From an uncultured Bacilli bacterium (lineage in GTDB: Bacteria > Bacillota_I > Bacilli_A > RF39 > UBA660), in NCBI GenBank assembly GCA_947626215.1, contig CANQRJ010000010.1, positions 1 to 21,078 of the forward strand: a stretch of 21,078 nucleotides of DNA. The letters run 5' to 3'. A program made the translations under genes and the position numbers. Below the pieces are notes generated by a model. The model saw nothing but the letters and a program-made list of their open reading frames with translations, was not told the origin of the DNA and ran no database searches. The first letter of the stretch is position 1. Each line of letters begins with the position of its first letter. Positions 7,455 to 14,085 of this stretch are shown one piece after another.

Positions 7455-7934
7455 CTAATTCGCGTCTATATCTTCTATTGGATGATTGATATCAATCGTG
7501 GATCCATCGGATGAGAAAGTAAAGATATCTCCAATAATAGGTAAACTAAAGTGAAAAAAAATTCGAATATTATACCTTGCACGATCTGGCAAATTAACCG
7601 TACTTGTATCTGTTTTGCTCACACAATAATAATATTTTTCTTTAGGATCTGCAGACTCCATTGTACCAGTTTCTAAATTTACCATACCATACTCATTATC
7701 ATCACAATAACCACGAACAGAATAATTATTATATCTCAAATAATTATTAATTAAAGAAATAGAGCCTTCATCACCTGAACTCAATCCTTCATATTTTTCA
7801 ATCATTGTAATTAATTCATTTTTAATTTTAAATGCTTTCGTAAAATTAATCGTTAATGCCAAAAAAGCCACAAAAATCAACATAAAAATGATTACGAGTT
7901 GCATAATCCATGTAGTTCCAATTGCCTGCCTCAT
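7455..7934 (-). CDS. TadE/TadF-like minor pilin (second of the pair)
   Basis: 159 aa. The short leader MRQAIG is followed by one hydrophobic segment (about 10-30, WIMQLVIIFMLIFVAFLALT) and an extracellular domain of about 125 residues with two Cys (GYC, YYC). The leader matches those of the neighbouring pilins, which suggests processing after Gly6 by a class III prepilin peptidase. It is a paralogue of the 174-aa gene just upstream: both have G-TWI-Q-VI at the start, N-KAF after the span and a C-terminal 'P-IGDIFTF / PVFHDLFNF' block. The ATG overlaps that gene's stop (ATGA), so the two are translationally coupled. TadE/F proteins are minor pseudopilins needed for Flp pilus assembly. Confidence 0.7.
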   Translation of the reverse strand: MRQAIGTTWIMQLVIIFMLIFVAFLALTINFTKAFKIKNELITMIEKYEGLSSGDEGSISLINNYLRYNNYSVRGYCDDNEYGMVNLETGTMESADPKEKYYYCVSKTDTSTVNLPDRARYNIRIFFHFSLPIIGDIFTFSSDGSTIDINHPIEDIDAN

Positions 7935-8455
7935 TTTAAATCACTTCCAAACATAGTTTTTGTATCTCCAACTACAGTAAAATTAAATAAATCGTGAAAA
8001 ACAGGAATATCTAATTGATAAAAAACAACAACTCTGTAATATGCCATTGGAGGCAATTCTCTATAGGCATCATCCTCTTGATAACCTTCGCTTTCAGTAG
8101 ACATCTTTGCGATACAAAAAGTCGCACGATTATCTTTTGCATGTTGTCCATCTCTTCCCCAACATTCATATTCCACTTCATCATCCCCAAGCTTCTCAGC
8201 CGGAGGTCTATTTCCCGTATTACGATAAGAAGTATTTTTTAAATACTCGACAATATCATAAAATGCATCTTGTTTTTCTTCATTATATACTCCACCAACA
8301 TCAATTCCATTATGTGCTTGGATAGCTTGTATAATTTGGTCTTTAACACTAAAAGCTTTCGAACGATTAATAGAAAGACACATAAAACCAGTAAATAGTA
8401 AAATAAAAACAATGACTATTTGAAAAATCCAAGTTCCTCCTATTGCCTCTTTCAT
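7931..8455 (-). CDS. TadE/TadF-like minor pilin (first of the pair)
   Basis: 174 aa. The leader MKEAIG, a hydrophobic segment (about 9-29), then 'INRSKAFSVKDQIIQAIQ' and an extracellular domain with two Cys (YECWG, TFCIAK). It shares its layout with the 159-aa gene downstream, with which it overlaps by 4 bases. The classic Glu at +5 of TadE/F pseudopilins is missing; the position is Ile/Phe. GGTG lies 6 bases before the ATG, in the 12-base gap after the small pilin gene. Role inferred from size, topology and place between pilin genes and cpaE. Confidence 0.7.
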   Translation of the reverse strand: MKEAIGGTWIFQIVIVFILLFTGFMCLSINRSKAFSVKDQIIQAIQAHNGIDVGGVYNEEKQDAFYDIVEYLKNTSYRNTGNRPPAEKLGDDEVEYECWGRDGQHAKDNRATFCIAKMSTESEGYQEDDAYRELPPMAYYRVVVFYQLDIPVFHDLFNFTVVGDTKTMFGSDLK

Positions 8456-8467
8456 TTTTTCACCATC

Positions 8468-8698
8468 CTACCCCTTATTCGCACATTGAAATTTTTCATT
8501 TTCCTTACCGGATATATAACATTCTACTGTGGAAGATCCCTCTTTTGGCTTTTCACATATTGCTTCACTACATCTCGTATTGGAATCCAAATTATTTTTT
8601 AATATGGGCCATATCGTAAAAAAGAAAAAAGAAGCTAAGGAAGCCACTAGTATTACAGTTATAACCGTTGTATTAAGCTCTCCTGTAGCTTCTTTCAT
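8468..8698 (-). CDS. Small pilin-like protein 2 (Flp-type candidate)
   Basis: 76 aa. The leader MKEATGELN is identical to that of the 91-aa gene just upstream, followed by one hydrophobic segment (about 11-32, ending IWPILKN) and a short extracellular tail with four Cys (TRC, AIC, VEC, FQC). The size fits Flp-type major pilins, and cleavage after Gly6 would leave a mature N-terminal Glu. AGGAGGT precedes the ATG by 7 bases. It is probably a pilus subunit made in tandem with protein 1; the pair may form mixed fibres or have major/minor roles. Confidence 0.7.
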   Translation of the reverse strand: MKEATGELNTTVITVILVASLASFFFFTIWPILKNNLDSNTRCSEAICEKPKEGSSTVECYISGKENEKFQCANKG

Positions 8699-8711
8699 AA
8701 GCTTTTACCTC

Positions 8712-8987
8712 CTATTGTCTTGCTGTACAAGTTGCAGTATATTCTTTTCCATCATTACTATCATAATATTGACAAGTATATTTATTATCATCCATTTCAC
8801 TACAACTTACATAGCCTTCCTGTCCTGCTACTCCTACAATAGATCCAGGTGAATTAGAACAAACTTGACTACTTGCAATAGATCTTCTAATCCCTGGCCA
8901 AACAAATGCATAGAAGAATGCTGCTACTGCTGCAATGGCAACTACAGTAACAACTGTCATATTTAATTCACCAGTTGCTTCTTTCAT
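8712..8987 (-). CDS. Small pilin-like protein 1 (Flp-type candidate)
   Basis: 91 aa. Leader MKEATGELN, hydrophobic segment with small residues (about 11-30, TVVTVVAIAAVAAFFYAFVW), then P-G-I-R and a polar tail of about 60 residues with four Cys (QVC, VSC, YTC, ATC). The topology and length match Flp/Tad pilins; the processing site is probably Gly6-Glu7. It is the first gene after a strong internal promoter and has a perfect AGGAGG, both as expected for an abundant subunit. A general homology search may miss it because the tail is unlike known Flp pilins. Confidence 0.75.
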   Translation of the reverse strand: MKEATGELNMTVVTVVAIAAVAAFFYAFVWPGIRRSIASSQVCSNSPGSIVGVAGQEGYVSCSEMDDNKYTCQYYDSNDGKEYTATCTARQ

Positions 8988-9022
8988 TTTATCTTTCCTC
9001 CTTTACTTTCTCTATATCTATT

Positions 9023-9051
9023 ATTATATCTATTTTTATCCCAAATATCAA
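9023..9051 (-). promoter_or_regulatory. Strong internal promoter driving the pilin genes
   Basis: On the minus strand TTGATA (9051-9046), a spacer of exactly 17 bases and TATAAT (9028-9023) lie in the 101-base gap between tadC and the first pilin. This is the only long gap in the Tad operon. The start codon is about 35 bases downstream of the -10. It would raise pilin output over that of the assembly genes. Confidence 0.75.
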
Positions 9052-9088
9052 TATTTTATAAATTTAAACAATAAACTTTTCAAAAGAT

Positions 9089-9877
9089 TTACATATTCAT
9101 CATTTGAAGTACGGCAAAAATTAACAAAACCATGACACCTAAACCTGTCGCGATTAACATTTGCATCGTTTTACCTTCCATTTTTTCCAAACGATTTTTA
9201 TATTTTAATTCTCTTGCTTTTTGTTGTAAATTAGAAATAGTTTTAGAAAATGTTAATAACTGATCTTGTTTATGCTCTTGACGACCTAAACTAAGACGAT
9301 ATAATAAACGCATCATTCTCATAGAATCTCTAACAGGATACATTTTAGCAAAATCCATATATGGTTGTATAGTATCATCACCTTGATTAATTTTATTAAC
9401 CATCTCTTGTAGTCCATCTCGAAAAATAGCAGGTGCATCATCAACACTTTTTCCTAATGCAACAGGAACAGTATAATGTTGAATTAAAATTTCCAATCCT
9501 TTTAAATAATGTGGAAGCATTGCATCTATCTCATTTAAATGACGTTTATAATATTTTTTTAAATCAGAATAATCTAAACGAAATATTAAATAACCACCTA
9601 AAAAAGAGAACAAAACAGTAATATATGAAAGTTGAGAAATGAAAAAGCAAAGAATAACAACAATAGCAATAAGACCTTTTTGAATTCTTTTATTAAATAA
9701 GAAATCTGGATTTACTGCATCTCCATATTTTGCTTTTACATAAAAGTCCCAATCACTTTCTTTTAATTTTCTAAAATATACTTCATTATCAGAAACAAAA
9801 CGATTCGCACTAATACGGCCAGTATAATTTAACCCAAATAACAATATAAGAGCCAAGGCAATAATTTCAAAGTACAT
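9089..9877 (-). CDS. tadC: TadC-like membrane platform protein (T2SSF domain)
   Basis: 262 aa. Membrane spans at about 1-18, 70-105 (two close together) and 238-260 surround a helical cytoplasmic domain of the GspF/T2SSF type, including the typical 'MRMMRLLYRLSLGRQEHKQDQLLTFSKTI' region (given here only as a positional guide, about 187-215). TadB and TadC form the inner-membrane platform that the TadA/CpaF ATPase turns to add or remove pilin. Its ATG overlaps the tadB stop by one base (TAATG), and the ribosome site GGGGGTGGAG lies in the end of tadB, so the two are coupled. Confidence 0.82.
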   Translation of the reverse strand: MYFEIIALALILLFGLNYTGRISANRFVSDNEVYFRKLKESDWDFYVKAKYGDAVNPDFLFNKRIQKGLIAIVVILCFFISQLSYITVLFSFLGGYLIFRLDYSDLKKYYKRHLNEIDAMLPHYLKGLEILIQHYTVPVALGKSVDDAPAIFRDGLQEMVNKINQGDDTIQPYMDFAKMYPVRDSMRMMRLLYRLSLGRQEHKQDQLLTFSKTISNLQQKARELKYKNRLEKMEGKTMQMLIATGLGVMVLLIFAVLQMMNM

Positions 9878-10773
9878 TACTCCACCCCCACATCTTCATA
9901 ATAGAATTTTTCTCCAGTAATTAAGAAAAAACTATTAATAATAATAATCGCATGCAAAATGAGTTGTACATACCACATATCGAGTAAAGCTAAATAAGAA
10001 TCTGTACCAAGTAAAAATTGCATAGCCATAACAAGTAAGAACAAAGCTAAACCAAAAGTAATAAATCGACGATGAAATTCTTTACGATCTATTTGATCAC
10101 GATAAACTCCTTCAACCAAAGCATCGATATCTAAAGACATATTTTCAAGAGCTTGACCAGAGTCTTTCGCACCTTCCTTAGTAATTTGTAAAAACAATTG
10201 ATTCATATTTTTAACCATATAATATGGATATTTTTCATTAAAGAAAGTAATAGACTCATCAATGGTTCCATTTTGATAAGACATATCGATCATTGTTTTT
10301 ACATCAGTTAATACAGGATCTTCTAAAATACCAGAATCTCTAACACCTTCAAGAGACTTTACAAAACTTTGAGTCGTATTAAATTCCATAATGACATTAG
10401 TAGTATAAATTTGAATTTGTTCAAAAATAAACTCACTATATACTTTTTGACATCTCAAATAAGCCAGATAGGGAATAAATGCAACGGCAATACTACCGTA
10501 AATCACGGCAATAATAATATTATAAAAATATAAATAAGAAATACCACCTGCCACAACGGCAAATACAACAACTTGAGTTAAATATTGTCTAGGAGTATAT
10601 TCTTGTCCTAATTCCTTTGTTTTTTGTCTTACTTCTTTAAAACTATAAGGGGCATATTTATCATAAACAGTACTTACAGAAGTAACAAAAAATTTATAAA
10701 TATTTTCACCATTATTAAATCGATAAGTAAGTGCAAAAACGGCTAAACCGATTAATAAAATGAGTTCGATCAT
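9877..10773 (-). CDS. tadB: TadB-like membrane platform protein (T2SSF domain)
   Basis: 298 aa. Spans at about 1-15, 63-105 (two) and 237-290 (two), with a helical central domain holding LEGVRDSGILEDP and 'LFLQITKEGAKDSGQALENM', which match the GspF-type domain of TadB. It differs from many TadB proteins in having an extra pair of C-terminal spans. It follows the ATPase gene by 21 bases. AGAGGG precedes the ATG at 10773. TadB and TadC may form a hetero-oligomeric platform. Confidence 0.82.
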   Translation of the reverse strand: MIELILLIGLAVFALTYRFNNGENIYKFFVTSVSTVYDKYAPYSFKEVRQKTKELGQEYTPRQYLTQVVVFAVVAGGISYLYFYNIIIAVIYGSIAVAFIPYLAYLRCQKVYSEFIFEQIQIYTTNVIMEFNTTQSFVKSLEGVRDSGILEDPVLTDVKTMIDMSYQNGTIDESITFFNEKYPYYMVKNMNQLFLQITKEGAKDSGQALENMSLDIDALVEGVYRDQIDRKEFHRRFITFGLALFLLVMAMQFLLGTDSYLALLDMWYVQLILHAIIIINSFFLITGEKFYYEDVGVE

Positions 10774-10794
10774 ATAAAGCCCTCTTTTCTTCTT

Positions 10795-11988
10795 TTATAA
10801 TATTTCCAATGTATTTATCGTTTGAGTATTTTGAGTAGGTGGATTTACTTTTGGCGTCTGTGTACTAGCTTGAACAGGAGGTGTTGGATTAGATGTTGTT
10901 GTATTTAAAACATCAGAAGTACTAGTTCCAGAATTTTCTGCAAAAATATCTTCTGGTAATACAACGCCTCCAATTCCTAAATAATCTCTTAAATTCTTAG
11001 TTGGATTGTTCATAGTAATTTCTCCAGTTAAAGTTTTCTTAAAAATAATATTTACTTGTGGTTTATTATTCTCATCAACATAAAATTCACAAACTTCTAA
11101 TATCTCACGTTGAAATCTTCCTAACTCTTTACTCATATATCCTTTTACATAAACACCTATTTGAACATAACGATGAATAGTAGTTACAAATTGTTCAACA
11201 TCTACATTGCTTTCAATCAAAGAAAACATACGCATAGGTATTAAACTTGCTTTATCTGAGTGAATAGTAGACAAAATATGGTGTCCAGATGAAATGGAGT
11301 TACGAACGGCCATCACGGCTTCTGCAGAACGAACCTCAGAAAGTAAAATCCATACAGGATTCTGTCTCATACAAGCAACTAAAACATCAGAATAAGATGC
11401 AATATTATTAGTTTTCAACGCGACAATATCACGATGTGGAAAAATCTTATCCAAGTGAAGCTCTAAAGTATCTTCAATCGTAATTATTTTTTCATTTTCT
11501 TTAATATGACTAGCTAAATATTTAACAAGTTCTGTTTTACCTGAACCAGTTTCACCACTTACAATAATATTAGCATGGCCTTCTACACATTGAATTAAAA
11601 AATCATGAATAGATGCCGATACATATTTTTCATCTAATAATTTTTGTTTATTTAATCTTATTTTAGCAGGAGTTTTACGAATAACACACGCGATACCGTT
11701 TGTAGCAATAGACTCATGAATAAAATTCATACGCAATTCTGCACTCTCTGCATCAAGCATTGGATGAGCCATATTAAATGTTTTTCCCATAACATTAGCA
11801 CATTGAAAAGCTAATTTTTCCATCAAAGCATTATTAATTTCAGGACGATCTACTTGATAAACACCTTTTGATAAAGTTTTAAGCCAAACTTGCCCACCAT
11901 TAGTATAAGAAATATCTGTAACATCATCTGCTTTTAAAAATTCATCTAAAGGCCCAAAATCTAATTGAGAAAACACATTATCATTCAT
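10795..11988 (-). CDS. cpaF: CpaF/TadA-family secretion ATPase
   Basis: 397 aa. This is the motor of Tad pili, in the VirB11/GspE superfamily of hexameric ATPases. Visible parts: an N-domain (1-110), Walker A GETGSGKT at 145-152, an Asp box IITIEDTLEL (168-177), a Walker B-like region WILLSEVRSAEA (213-224) and a His box GHHILSTIHSD (235-245). The Walker B region has Ser-Glu (LLSEVR) where most family members have Gly-Glu. The last 60 residues are a Thr/Pro/Ser-rich tail not typical of the family. AAGGGTGA precedes the start, and the gap to the upstream cpaB gene is 27 bases. The neighbouring tadB/tadC genes support Tad rather than VirB11. Confidence 0.93.
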   Translation of the reverse strand: MNDNVFSQLDFGPLDEFLKADDVTDISYTNGGQVWLKTLSKGVYQVDRPEINNALMEKLAFQCANVMGKTFNMAHPMLDAESAELRMNFIHESIATNGIACVIRKTPAKIRLNKQKLLDEKYVSASIHDFLIQCVEGHANIIVSGETGSGKTELVKYLASHIKENEKIITIEDTLELHLDKIFPHRDIVALKTNNIASYSDVLVACMRQNPVWILLSEVRSAEAVMAVRNSISSGHHILSTIHSDKASLIPMRMFSLIESNVDVEQFVTTIHRYVQIGVYVKGYMSKELGRFQREILEVCEFYVDENNKPQVNIIFKKTLTGEITMNNPTKNLRDYLGIGGVVLPEDIFAENSGTSTSDVLNTTTSNPTPPVQASTQTPKVNPPTQNTQTINTLEIL

Positions 11989-12015
11989 TATTGATCACCC
12001 TTCTATTCTATGTAC

Positions 12016-12786
12016 TTATTCCTCATCTGGAATAGTAGCCGTTTTACTTAAAATGAAATTTTGAATATAAGTATTCGTAACCTCTGTTTCACCAGGTTCT
12101 GCAGTATATGTTTTATTTCTTGGAACAGGAACTAAATCACCAATTTCATTTGCTTTTACTAATAAAGAATATAGCTCATCTGGAACTGCAAACAATAACT
12201 CGGCAGGAGATTCACTTTTTGTATTTGCTAAAGAAACACCTTTAGAATCACGAACATCTAATACTTGAATACTTTTAACAAAATTATTATAAATAATTCG
12301 ATTATAGTCATCTTCTCCTTCAAACCATAAATCAATATAACTTCCTATTTCAATATAATTTCCGTAAGTAGTCGTTTCATCTACAGACAAAGAAAAAGCA
12401 GTACTTCCATCTGGAATATCACTAAGAACATAATCTGGAGATAAAGATGGAGTTGTAACATCTTCTTTATAAAAAAGACTACCTGCAGGAATAGTATTAC
12501 CATAAGTAACTTCTTTTCCCACCAAATCATTACTTGAACTAATAATATTTGTAGCTCTTCTAATAACATCGCTATTAACATTCATAAAACCAATATCATC
12601 TGGTGTAATAACATGACGAGCTTCTAATTTAACTTTTGCATAAGGAACCATCGTAGGATTAATAGCTTCATTAACACGCCAATTATATCCAATATACAAA
12701 ATAGCAAATCCTGCTACAATACAAATAATAGTAACCGTATTCTTATTTCCTAAAAATCTTTTAACTTTTGTTATAAAACTATTCAT
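12016..12786 (-). CDS. cpaB: CpaB/RcpC-like SAF-domain protein, second copy
   Basis: I place the start at 12786 (MNSFITKVKRF..., 256 aa), behind GAGGAGG. A longer frame from 12858 would read through the end of the upstream gene and gives an odd N-terminus. The ATG overlaps the upstream gene's stop by 8 bases. One membrane span (about 18-36, TIICIVAGFAILYIGYNW) is followed by an SAF-like domain (VPYAKVKLEARHVITPDDIG ... GKEVTYGNTIPAGSLFY) and a beta-rich RcpC-type C-domain (IGSYIDLWF, FVKSIQVLDVRD, LLFAVPDELY). In Gram-negatives this protein works with the secretin; in a monoderm it may bind the wall or guide the fibre. Closely related to the gene upstream. Confidence 0.82.
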   Translation of the reverse strand: MNSFITKVKRFLGNKNTVTIICIVAGFAILYIGYNWRVNEAINPTMVPYAKVKLEARHVITPDDIGFMNVNSDVIRRATNIISSSNDLVGKEVTYGNTIPAGSLFYKEDVTTPSLSPDYVLSDIPDGSTAFSLSVDETTTYGNYIEIGSYIDLWFEGEDDYNRIIYNNFVKSIQVLDVRDSKGVSLANTKSESPAELLFAVPDELYSLLVKANEIGDLVPVPRNKTYTAEPGETEVTNTYIQNFILSKTATIPDEE

Positions 12787-13639
12787 TATATACATCCTCC
12801 TCTTCATCATCACCATCTTCAAATGTATTATCAGAATTAGAAGAATTTGTAGAATCATTCACATTACTATCATTTGTAGTAATAGCTACTTGTGATAAAA
12901 TATAATTTTGTAAATAAGTACTTGCAATTTCAATTTTTAAAGGATTTAAGCTATAACTTTTATTTCTTGGAACAGGAACTAATTCTCCCACTTGTTGGGC
13001 GGCATGAATAAGTTCCATCATTTCATCTTCCACTGCAAATAACAAATGAGCAGGTTCACGACTTTCTGCACCTGTTTCAAATACAGATTTACTATTTGAA
13101 TCAGTAACATCTAAAACTTTAATACTTTTAATAAATTTACCATAAATCAATTTACCACTAGTATCCGTTCCTCGAAACCATAGATCAATATAATTTCCAG
13201 GATAAATAGCATTACCAAACGTGCTATGCAAATCAACATCAAGATTAATTGGAGCATAGCCATCTTCAATGTCCTCTAAAACATTATAATCATTACTTGT
13301 CGCATCTTTTACATCTTCTGAATAGAAAAAACTATTAGCTTGGATTGTATTTCCATAACTAACTTCTTTTCCAATTAATTGGTTTCGATTTCTAATAATA
13401 CCTTTTGTTTTTTCAAGAACAGTACCGGAAACTTCCATTGTACCAATATCTTCAGAAGTAATCAAATGTCCAGATGACAAAGTGTTTTTAGCATAGGGAA
13501 CACTAATAGGTTGAGTAGCAGAATTTACTCTCCAATTATATCCTATATACAATAACAAGATTCCTGCCAAAACACACAATATAGTAACTGTATTTTTATT
13601 TGTTAAAAATCTCTTTAATTTTGTTAAAATGTTCCCCAT
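12779..13639 (-). CDS. cpaB: CpaB/RcpC-like SAF-domain protein, first copy
   Basis: 286 aa. Same layout as the next gene: span at about 18-35 (LCVLAGILLLYIGYNWRVN), SAF-like segment (VPYAKNTLSSGHLITSEDIG, GKEVSYGNTIQANSFFY), C-domain with PGNYIDLWF, FIKSIKVLDVTD and LLFAVEDEMMELI. The C-terminus differs from copy 2: an Asn/Ser stretch (NDSTNSSNSDNT) and an acidic end (DGDDEEEDVYNE). The two copies look like an old tandem duplication; both are intact and differ at many positions. AAGGAAG precedes the ATG; 23 bases separate it from the upstream gene. Confidence 0.82.
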   Translation of the reverse strand: MGNILTKLKRFLTNKNTVTILCVLAGILLLYIGYNWRVNSATQPISVPYAKNTLSSGHLITSEDIGTMEVSGTVLEKTKGIIRNRNQLIGKEVSYGNTIQANSFFYSEDVKDATSNDYNVLEDIEDGYAPINLDVDLHSTFGNAIYPGNYIDLWFRGTDTSGKLIYGKFIKSIKVLDVTDSNSKSVFETGAESREPAHLLFAVEDEMMELIHAAQQVGELVPVPRNKSYSLNPLKIEIASTYLQNYILSQVAITTNDSNVNDSTNSSNSDNTFEDGDDEEEDVYNE

Positions 13640-13662
13640 TTATATTCTTCCTTCTTTCCAAA

Positions 13663-14085
13663 CTAACTTTCTGTATAACTACTAGAACCATCTAATTCTA
13701 ATATAGCATCCACTTTATTTACTATATCAAAAGAAGAGGCATCTCCACCAACTATATAAGTATTACTTTTCGTAGTAACCTTTACACTAACTTTTGGAGG
13801 AGCTTCATAAACACCATAAAAATCAACTTTATAAGTATTTAAAGAAACATTTTCAGAAAATCTTCTTATAAAACTCTCAACAAAGCGATCAGCATTGATT
13901 TTTAATTCACCACTTACACGATAATAACCTAAATCGACGGCATCTACCATAGATTGTTCAGTTACTTCTTTAATTAAATAATAATCTTGAGTATTTGTAG
14001 TAGTAACATTAGAAATTAACATCATTATTACTATAACAAATACACCTAAAATTATAATCCAATATCCCCAATAAGACTCTCTCAT
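13663..14085 (-). CDS. TadE-like minor pilin or small single-span exported protein
   Basis: 140 aa. The start MRESYWGYWIIILGVFV resembles the other pseudopilins (MRQAIGTTWI..., MKEAIGGTWI...): basic/acidic residues, Gly7, an aromatic pair, then a span at about 9-27. No Cys is present, unlike its neighbours. The rest (TTTNTQDYYLIKEVTEQSM..., FYGVYEAPPKVSVKVTTK) looks like a TadE-type helix followed by beta strands. The ATG overlaps the stop of the 1237-aa gene by one base (TAATG), with GGAGTG ahead. Perhaps a tip or priming subunit, but that is inferred only from its place next to the large adhesin. Confidence 0.6.
   Translation of the reverse strand: MRESYWGYWIIILGVFVIVIMMLISNVTTTNTQDYYLIKEVTEQSMVDAVDLGYYRVSGELKINADRFVESFIRRFSENVSLNTYKVDFYGVYEAPPKVSVKVTTKSNTYIVGGDASSFDIVNKVDAILELDGSSSYTES

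Noticed and set aside
12016..12858. Longer start at 12858 for the second cpaB copy
   Set aside because: The extra 24 residues overlap the acidic tail of the first copy; the ATG at 12786 has GAGGAGG and aligns with the start of the first copy.
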